In this document: positions 1-6,336 of the stretch, piece after piece
How positions within the stretch are numbered: the stretch's first letter is position 1
Layout of the letters: every line of letters begins with the position of its first letter
From: Actinomycetota bacterium
GTDB taxonomy: Bacteria; Actinomycetota; Thermoleophilia; Gaiellales; Gaiellaceae
NCBI GenBank assembly: GCA_019234175.1
Contig: JAFALP010000367.1
Coordinates: forward strand, 1 to 6,336
Length of the DNA: 6,336 bases
Direction of reading: 5' to 3'
Position numbers and translations under genes: made by a program
The notes under the pieces: model-generated
Databases searched by the model: none
What the model was told of the DNA's origin: nothing
The model's input: the letters and a program-made list of their open reading frames with translations, nothing else

Positions 1-1
1 C

Positions 2-2192
<2,191 letters not shown>

Positions 2193-2215
<23 letters not shown>

Positions 2216-2855
2216 CGTCAACGGCGTCGAGACCGTCGGCGCGTACACGCTTCTCCGTCTCGACCGCGGCACGCTCGACCCGGGAGCGCCTGGACAGTTC
2301 TTCATGCTCGAGGCGCCGGGACGCCTGCTGCCGCGCGCGCTGTCGCTCTGCCTCGCGCCCACGGGCGAGCTTGCGTTCCTGCTCGACGCCGTCGGCCCCG
2401 GGACGGCGGCGCTGTGCGCGCTCGAGCCGGGGGACCGCATCCATGTGTTCGGCCCGCTCGGGAACGGCTTCCGGCTGGACGTCGGCCGGCCGCTCCTCGT
2501 CGGGGGCGGGATCGGGATGGCCCCGCTCCCGTATCTGCGGGCCGCGATCGGCGACGCGCCGGTCGTCCTCGGCTTTCGCTCCGACCGCCATGCCGAGGCG
2601 GCGGCGCTCCTGCCGGCGGCCGAGGTCGTCGTCGACCCCGTTCTCGTCACGAGCTGCATCGAGGACGGCTACGACGTGCTCGCGTGCGGGCCGGAGCCGA
2701 TGCTCCGCGCCGTCGCCGACATCGCGCCGGACGCGCAGCTCGCGTGGGAGGCGCCGATGGCGTGCGGATACGGCGCGTGTTACGGCTGCGCCGTCGACAT
2801 CGGCGGCGAGCTGAAGCGACTCTGTGTCGAAGGACCTGTTCTTGCGGCTGCTTAA
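2193..2855 (+). CDS. pyrK: Dihydroorotate dehydrogenase B, electron-transfer subunit PyrK
   Basis: This is the FAD and [2Fe-2S] subunit that passes electrons from the FMN of PyrD to NAD+, allowing dihydroorotate oxidation without quinone. The 220-residue protein shows the ferredoxin-reductase-like order. The FAD domain has PRALSL at 47-52 (the usual RPxS motif), GPGT at 68-71 and GNGF at 90-93. The NAD-binding domain has GGGIGMAP at 104-111 and ACGPEPM at 164-170. The C-terminal iron-sulfur site has C191, C196, C199 and C211, i.e. C-x4-C-x2-C-x11-C. The last loop is a few residues shorter than the x14 I recall for Firmicute PyrK, and the whole protein is short (usual about 250-260). The start is chosen on the AGGAG 7 bases upstream and on homology. 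It overlaps carB by 23 bases and pyrD by 32, so coupled translation of a heteromeric enzyme is likely. Confidence 0.95.
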
Positions 2856-3669
2856 CGCGTCCGGCTGTCTCGACGCCCTGACCGCGCCCGAGGTCGCGCG
2901 CGGGCTCGACGGGTTCGTGACGAAGACGATCACGCCGCTGCCGCGGGAGGGGAACGCGCCGCCGCGCATCGCGGAGACGGCACACGGGATGCTGAACGCC
3001 ATCGGGCTCGCCAATCCCGGCCGCGAGCGATTCCTCGCCGACACGCTGCCGCAGCTGCGCGAGCTCGGCGTCCCGCTCTGGATCTCCGTCGGCGGGTTCT
3101 GCGCGGCCGACTATGCGGAGACGTGCGCGGCCCTCGAGGACGTCGAGGCGGTCGAGCTCAACCTGTCGTGCCCGAATGTCGACGAGGCGGCCGACTCCGC
3201 GGCGGAGATCGTCGCCGCCTGCCGGCGGGCGACGGCTCTTCCGTTGTACGCAAAGCTCTCGGCCGCCCATCCCGACGTCGCCGAGGTCGCCCGGGCGGTC
3301 GCCGCCGCCGGAGCCGACGGCCTCTCGCTCGTGAACACGCTCCGCGGCCTCGCCATCGATCCGCGGACGCTGCAGCCGGTGCTTGCGCGCGCGCAGGGCG
3401 GGCTGTCGGGACCGACGCTGAAACCGGTTGCGCTGGCAACGGTCTTCGCGTGTTACAGCGCGACGAAGCTGCCGATCGTCGGCATGGGCGGCGTCACGTG
3501 CGCGCAGGACGTCGTCGATCTCGTCGCGTGCGGCGCACAGGACGTCGCGCTCGGGACGGTCCTCTTTTCGGACCCGGACGCGCCGGTCCGGATTCGGACC
3601 GACCTCACATCGGCGGACCTCGACGAGGTCTTCGCGGCGGCTTACAAAAAGTCCGCCGTGCTCGCTTGA
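2824..3669 (+). CDS. pyrD: Dihydroorotate dehydrogenase B, catalytic subunit (class 1B)
   Basis: PyrD oxidises dihydroorotate to orotate using FMN, step 4 of UMP synthesis, in complex with PyrK. The 281 residues form the class 1B TIM barrel. Visible motifs are VTKTITPLPREGN at 32-44 (with the FMN-contacting Lys34), ETAHGMLNAIGLANPG at 51-66, ELNLSCPN at 111-118 with the catalytic-base cysteine C116, YAKLS at 142-146, NTLRG at 171-175, GGLSG at 192-196 followed by LKP, and the FMN phosphate motifs GMGG at 220-223 and GTVLFSDP at 244-251. Cysteine as base and the adjacent pyrK both indicate class 1B rather than membrane-bound class 2. The GTG at 2824 is the only ATG or GTG between the in-frame TGA at 2812-2814 and the conserved NASG. 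A weak GAAG lies 7 bases before it; CTG 2836 and TTG 2842 are weaker options. About 10-15 N-terminal residues usual for the family are missing. Confidence 0.95.
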   Translation: MSKDLFLRLLNASGCLDALTAPEVARGLDGFVTKTITPLPREGNAPPRIAETAHGMLNAIGLANPGRERFLADTLPQLRELGVPLWISVGGFCAADYAETCAALEDVEAVELNLSCPNVDEAADSAAEIVAACRRATALPLYAKLSAAHPDVAEVARAVAAAGADGLSLVNTLRGLAIDPRTLQPVLARAQGGLSGPTLKPVALATVFACYSATKLPIVGMGGVTCAQDVVDLVACGAQDVALGTVLFSDPDAPVRIRTDLTSADLDEVFAAAYKKSAVLA

Positions 3670-3693
3670 TCCGCTCCGGCGCATTGGTAGTAT
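3666..3693 (+). promoter_or_regulatory. Putative sigma-70-type promoter of mihF (leaderless or near-leaderless)
   Basis: TTGATC at 3666-3671 and TAGTAT at 3688-3693 are separated by 16 bases. Each matches 4 of 6 bases of the housekeeping consensus, and the second fits the TANNNT -10 pattern of Actinobacteria. The -35 overlaps the pyrD stop. A start of transcription 7-10 bases after the -10 would fall at about 3700-3703, on or just before the mihF ATG at 3703. No Shine-Dalgarno sequence lies before that ATG, which agrees with leaderless translation. This rests on sequence matching only. Confidence 0.5.
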
Positions 3694-3702
3694 CGACCGC
3701 TC

Positions 3703-4035
3703 ATGCCGACGGCCGCGAAGTCGCAAGCACACGCACCCCTCCGGTCGCTCGACCAACGAATGGATGCACTGAAGCGCGCGAACGACGTGCGCGTGCGTCG
3801 CGCGAGGTTGAAGAAAGACCTGAAAGACGGTCGCGTGCGCATCGAACAAATCCTCGGCAACCCGCCCGAGTACGTGTCGACCGCGAAGGTGATCGACATC
3901 CTCATGGCGGTTCCGAAGTTCGGTCGCGTGAAAGCGGCGCGCTTCCTCAACACGTGTCGCATCAGCCAGTCGAAGACCGTCGGCGGGCTCTCCGATCGCC
4001 AGCGCGCGGAGCTGATTGACCTCTTCCACAGGTAG
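3703..4035 (+). CDS. mihF: Actinobacterial integration host factor (mIHF-type nucleoid protein)
   Basis: mIHF is a nucleoid-associated DNA-binding and bending protein found in Actinobacteria, unrelated in fold to E. coli IHF. The 110-residue protein has a basic, probably helical N-terminal half (about 13-50, many Arg and Lys) and a helix-two-turn-helix domain at about 55-108. The domain shows VIDILMAVPKFGRVKAARFL at 63-82 and GGLSDRQRAELIDLF at 94-108, matching the KVSALLEALPKVGKVKA and RGLGDRQRKALL stretches I recall from mycobacterial mIHF. The start is forced: an in-frame TAG at 3688 is followed by no other ATG, GTG or TTG before 3703. Position directly before gmk and rpoZ is the same as in mycobacteria. 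The gene uses more A/T-ending codons (caa, gca, cga, aaa) than its neighbours. The arginine cluster reported as DNA-binding in the M. tuberculosis protein is largely absent here. It overlaps gmk by 20 bases. Confidence 0.93.
   Translation: MPTAAKSQAHAPLRSLDQRMDALKRANDVRVRRARLKKDLKDGRVRIEQILGNPPEYVSTAKVIDILMAVPKFGRVKAARFLNTCRISQSKTVGGLSDRQRAELIDLFHR
4008..4011 (+). promoter_or_regulatory. Ribosome binding site of gmk
   Basis: GGAG lies inside the 3' end of mihF, 4 bases before the TTG at 4016. The spacing is short, but the site supports use of this unusual start codon. Confidence 0.45.
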
Positions 4036-4615
4036 GCCGCCCTCGGTCATCGTCGTCACCGGCCCGTCGGGAGCCGGGAAGGGCACGCTGATCCGCGAGG
4101 TGCTGAAGCGCGTGCCCGGCGTCGCCCACAGCGTCTCCGCCACCACCCGAGACCTCCGGCCGGGTGAGGAGAACGGGCGCGAGTACCACTTCCTCACGCT
4201 CGAGGAGTTTCTCGACCGCATCGAGCGCGGCGACCTGCTCGAGCACGTCACCTACGTGTCCGGCCACCGGTACGGGACCCTGCGCTCCGAGATCGACCGC
4301 ATCACCGAGAAGGGGAAGGTGCCGCTGCTCGAGCTCGAGACGGAGGGTGCGCTGAAGGTGAAGCGCGAGGTGCCGGGCGCCGTGACGATCTTCATCTCCG
4401 CCACCGTCGAGGAGCTCGAGCGCCGGCTGCGTGAGCGTGCGACGGAGAGCACCGGCGAGATCGGCGAGCGGATCGCCCTCGCCCGCCACCAGCTCGAGCA
4501 GGCGGACGAGTTCGACTACGTCGTCGAGAACGACGACCTCGACCGGGCGGTCGAGGAGCTCACGGAGCTGGTCCGCGGCCTCCTTGCGGGTGTCGGTACC
4601 ATGGCGCGGCCATGA
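4016..4615 (+). CDS. gmk: Guanylate kinase (TTG start)
   Basis: Gmk phosphorylates GMP (and dGMP) to GDP with ATP, an essential step of guanine nucleotide supply in the cytoplasm. The 199 residues are of normal length. The P-loop GPSGAGKGT is at 16-24. The GMP-binding region has SATTRDLRPGEENGREYHF at 41-59, LLEHVTYVSGHRYGT at 74-88 and LLELETEGA at 104-112. The lid and end of the fold show RLRERATES at 137-145 and EIGERIALA near 148-156. E108 stands where many family members have Asp (the LEIDVQGA motif), a conservative change also found, as I recall, in some other Actinobacteria. The start is forced: TGA at 4013-4015 directly precedes the TTG and no other start codon comes before the P-loop. 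Its first codons overlap the end of mihF, and its TGA overlaps the rpoZ ATG as ATGA, so coupling at both ends is likely. Confidence 0.96.
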   Translation: MTSSTGRPPSVIVVTGPSGAGKGTLIREVLKRVPGVAHSVSATTRDLRPGEENGREYHFLTLEEFLDRIERGDLLEHVTYVSGHRYGTLRSEIDRITEKGKVPLLELETEGALKVKREVPGAVTIFISATVEELERRLRERATESTGEIGERIALARHQLEQADEFDYVVENDDLDRAVEELTELVRGLLAGVGTMARP

Positions 4616-4842
4616 TCCACCCGCGCGTCGACGAGCTGCTCCAGAACGTGGATTCCCGCTACGCCCTCGTGATCGTGGCGGCGAAGCGCGCGCGGCAGAT
4701 CAACAACTACCACCACCAGCTCGGCGAGGGCACGTTCGACGACAACCCGCCGCCGCTGGTCGAGTCCCGCTCGAAGAACTACCTCACGATGGCGATGGAG
4801 GAAGTCGCCGAGGGTCTTCTGAGCTACGACTACCCGGGCTAG
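4612..4842 (+). CDS. rpoZ: DNA-directed RNA polymerase omega subunit
   Basis: Omega is the small RNA polymerase subunit that latches onto beta-prime and helps core assembly. The 76-residue protein has the conserved block VDSRYALVIVAAKRARQI at 13-30, then NNYHHQLGEG at 31-40 and PPLVES at 47-52. The actinobacterial form QINxYxxQLGEG is clear. A C-terminal segment, YLTMAMEEVAEGLLSY at 57-72, is the second conserved helix. It is near the short end of the family (about 80-110 residues). Its ATG shares 4 bases with the gmk stop and has no clear Shine-Dalgarno sequence, so it is probably translated by reinitiation from gmk. The gmk-rpoZ pairing is widespread in bacteria. Confidence 0.96.
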   Translation: MIHPRVDELLQNVDSRYALVIVAAKRARQINNYHHQLGEGTFDDNPPPLVESRSKNYLTMAMEEVAEGLLSYDYPG

Positions 4843-4849
4843 GCGCCCC

Positions 4850-5062
4850 GTGGCGCCGGCCACGCTCACCATCGTGGGGAACGAGCTCGAGGCGGAGACG
4901 CTCTGCGGCTTGCTCCGGGTGAACGGGATCGCGTGCTCGTACCGGCGCACCGACGTCTCCGCCGGGCGCGCGGACGGAAGCAATGCGATGTCGGGACCGA
5001 CCGAGGTGCTCGTGGACGAGTCGGATCTCGGCGCGGCGCGCGAGCTCCTGCCCGAGTCGTAG
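4850..5062 (+). CDS. Small DUF2007-like protein (PF09413-type), function unknown
   Basis: This 70-residue protein fits the pattern I recall for the DUF2007 family (Pfam PF09413, labelled a putative signal-transducing protein). It has a first beta strand (TLTIVG at 5-10), a helix with NELEAETLCGLLRVNGI at 11-27, a second strand with an arginine pair (CSYRRTD at 29-35), a glycine-rich loop (39-50), a third strand (TEVLVDESD at 51-59) and a final helix (LGAARELLPES at 60-70). No catalytic or metal-binding motif, signal peptide or membrane segment is visible. The GTG start is 7 bases after the rpoZ stop, without a good Shine-Dalgarno sequence, so expression probably depends on the operon. Codon use is like its neighbours, with G/C at most third positions, which supports a real gene. 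The family call is from memory of the pattern; no function should be assumed. Confidence 0.78.
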   Translation: MAPATLTIVGNELEAETLCGLLRVNGIACSYRRTDVSAGRADGSNAMSGPTEVLVDESDLGAARELLPES

Positions 5063-5075
5063 GCACACTTCCGCC

Positions 5076-6227
5076 ATGGCGCGGATCCTGCTCGGGGTCA
5101 GCGGCGGCATCGCGGCCTACAAGGCCTGTGAGGTCTGCCGCCTCTTCGTCAAGGGCGGGCACGAGGTCGTCCCGCTCGTCACGCCTGCGGCCGAGCGCTT
5201 CGTCACGGCCGAGACCTTCCGCGCGCTCGCGCGGCGGCCCGCAGGCGACGACGTCTACCTCCATCTGACGCGCGCCGACATCCTCGTCGTGGCGCCGTGC
5301 ACCGCGAACACGCTCGCCAAGCTCGCGCACGGGCTCGCCGACAACGTCCTCACCGAGGCGGCGCTCGCGCATCGCGGCCCGACGCTCGTCGCCCCTGCGA
5401 TGAACCCGCGCATGTGGTCGCACCCGGCGACGCGCGCGAACGCGGAGACGGCGCGTGCGCGCGGTGTCGTCTTCATCGGGCCGGACGAGGGCGAGACGGC
5501 CGAGGGCGAGCTCGGCGTCGGCCGCATGGCGGAGCCGGAGGACATCGTCCGCGCCGCCGAGGAGCTGCTCGCCGGGTCGAGCGCGCTGAAAGGGAAGCGC
5601 GTGCTCGTCTCCGCCGGCGGGACGCGCGAGCCGATCGACACGGTGCGCTACGTCGGCAATCGCTCGTCGGGACGCATGGGCGTCGCGATCGCGGCGGAGG
5701 CCCGCCGCCGGGGCGCCCGCGTGACCCTGCTGGGTGCAAATCTCGCCGTCGCGGTGCCGCCCGGCGTCGAGCTCGTGGACACGCCGACGGCGGCTGAGCT
5801 CGAGCGCGCCGCGCTCGTGCACGGCGTCGACGCAGACGTCGTGATCATGGCCGCCGCGGTCGCCGACTACCGGCCCGCGGAGGCGCTTGCCGCCAAGCGG
5901 CCGAAGGACTCCGCCGCGTGGGCCGTCGAGCTCGAGCCGACCACGGACGTGCTCGCGGCCCTCGGCGAGCGGAAACGCGACGGCCAGGTGCTCGTCGGCT
6001 TCGCCGCCGACGAGGGCGAGCGCGGCCTCGCGCGCGCGCGCGAGAAGCTGGGACGGAAGAACGCCGACCTGTTCGTCTACAACGACGTCGCGCGCCCGGG
6101 CATCGGCTTCGACGCGCCGGACAACGAGGTCACGCTCGTGACTCCGGGCGACGAGCGTCTCGTCGCCAAGGCGCCGAAGGCCGAGGTCGCAGCCGCGATC
6201 CTCGACGCGGTCGAAGTCCTCTTGTAA
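5076..6227 (+). CDS. coaBC: Bifunctional phosphopantothenoylcysteine decarboxylase / phosphopantothenate-cysteine ligase
   Basis: CoaBC (Dfp) joins phosphopantothenate to cysteine with CTP (CoaB) and decarboxylates the product with FMN (CoaC), giving 4'-phosphopantetheine for coenzyme A. The 383 residues (usual about 400) carry the CoaC flavoprotein domain at 1-165: GVSGGIAAYK at 7-16, active-site H63 in YLHLTRAD, APCTANTLAKLAHGLADN at 73-90 and PAMNPRMW at 107-114. The CoaB domain at 172-383 shows SAGGTREPIDTVRYVGNRSSG at 179-199 (including N195), AAAVADYRP at 259-267, lysines 274 and 277, GFAAD at 308-312 and KNADLFVYND at 328-337. The active-site flap reads GETAEGELGVGRM at 139-151, with E143 where E. 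coli has catalytic C158 (ACG). About 12 residues are missing before H63. The ATG at 5076 is set by homology; it lies 13 bases after the preceding stop and has only weak Shine-Dalgarno similarity. Confidence 0.95.
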   Translation: MARILLGVSGGIAAYKACEVCRLFVKGGHEVVPLVTPAAERFVTAETFRALARRPAGDDVYLHLTRADILVVAPCTANTLAKLAHGLADNVLTEAALAHRGPTLVAPAMNPRMWSHPATRANAETARARGVVFIGPDEGETAEGELGVGRMAEPEDIVRAAEELLAGSSALKGKRVLVSAGGTREPIDTVRYVGNRSSGRMGVAIAAEARRRGARVTLLGANLAVAVPPGVELVDTPTAAELERAALVHGVDADVVIMAAAVADYRPAEALAAKRPKDSAAWAVELEPTTDVLAALGERKRDGQVLVGFAADEGERGLARAREKLGRKNADLFVYNDVARPGIGFDAPDNEVTLVTPGDERLVAKAPKAEVAAAILDAVEVLL

Positions 6228-6336
6228 GTGCACGCGATCGTGATCGCGGCCGGCGAGGGCACGCGCCTGCGGCCGCTGACCGAGCGCTGGCCGAAGCCGG
6301 TGCTTCCGATCGACGGCCGCCCGGTCGTCGCCACGC
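6228..6336 (+). CDS. Sugar-phosphate nucleotidyltransferase, N-terminal fragment (3' end outside window)
   Basis: The first 36 codons of a gene run off the window. They read [20 protein letters not shown] and then [14 protein letters not shown]. This is the nucleotide-binding signature of the NTP_transferase family (PF00483; RmlA, ManC and GlgC types): [12 protein letters not shown] followed by PKP and a substrate-loop Gly. Such enzymes make NDP-sugars from sugar phosphates for cell-wall or polysaccharide synthesis, but the nucleotide and sugar cannot be told from this part. The GTG start follows the coaBC stop with no spacer (TAAGTG), so it is probably translated by reinitiation. The reading frame has no earlier start because the coaBC stop codon is in the same frame. 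Confidence 0.85.
   Translation, partial: MHAIVIAAGEGTRLRPLTERWPKPVLPIDGRPVVAT

Noticed and set aside
3670..3702. Search for a terminator or pyrimidine attenuator between pyrD and mihF
   Set aside because: The 33-base gap has no GC-rich hairpin followed by a T run. Any attenuator would more likely lie before the start of the operon, outside the window.
2647..4251. A 534-codon open frame on the - strand opposite pyrK, pyrD, mihF and gmk
   Set aside because: It crosses four supported + strand genes, is Arg-rich and shows no family motif.
4983..5075. Upstream extension of coaBC to the ATG at 4983
   Set aside because: It would overlap most of the second half of the DUF2007-like gene and add 31 residues not found in CoaBC. 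The family N-terminus (ILLGVSGGIAAYK) fits the ATG at 5076.
6027..6044. Perfect palindrome with a (CG)7 run, possible Z-DNA former
   Set aside because: It encodes Ala-Arg-Ala-Arg within a conserved part of CoaB, and such runs are common by chance in very GC-rich coding DNA.
4866..6233. A 455-codon open frame on the - strand opposite the DUF2007-like gene and coaBC
   Set aside because: It has the composition of a GC shadow (Arg, Asp, Val, His rich). The + strand frame carries all conserved CoaBC motifs.

Overview
The window is a gene-dense, very GC-rich stretch (roughly 70% GC or more by eye) with every supported gene on the + strand and almost no intergenic DNA. The gene set points to an actinobacterium, probably a deep-branching class such as Thermoleophilia. 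The integration-host-factor protein at 3703-4035 is of the actinobacterial (mIHF) type and stands directly before gmk and rpoZ, with coaBC close behind, which is the order known from mycobacteria and streptomycetes. The linked pyrK and class 1B pyrD are not what most Actinobacteria carry (they usually have a quinone-linked PyrD), hence the deeper placement. The lineage is an inference, not something read directly.

Region 1 (2-3669) is the end of a pyrimidine operon. It holds the C-terminal two thirds of carB (carbamoyl phosphate synthase large subunit), then pyrK and pyrD (electron-transfer and catalytic subunits of NAD-dependent dihydroorotate dehydrogenase). The genes overlap by 23 and 32 bases, so translation is probably coupled. 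Together they cover steps 1 and 4 of UMP synthesis; the rest must lie outside the window.

Region 2 (3670-6336) begins with a 33-base gap containing a plausible sigma-70-type promoter so close to the next ATG that the message would be leaderless or nearly so. It then runs mihF (nucleoid protein), gmk (guanylate kinase, TTG start), rpoZ (RNA polymerase omega), a 70-residue DUF2007-like protein, coaBC (two steps of coenzyme A synthesis) and the first 36 codons of a sugar-phosphate nucleotidyltransferase. The genes overlap or are separated by 0-13 bases, which suggests one transcript. No RNA gene, mobile element, CRISPR array or terminator was seen, and no stretch of 300 bases lacks a gene.

This is mostly conserved housekeeping DNA and I see no undescribed multi-gene system. 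The points worth a second look are: a Glu where the CoaC catalytic Cys is expected; replacement of the arginine cluster described for mycobacterial mIHF; an N-terminally short PyrD with a forced GTG start; a forced TTG start in gmk; the putative leaderless mihF promoter; and the small DUF2007-like gene inside a core operon.
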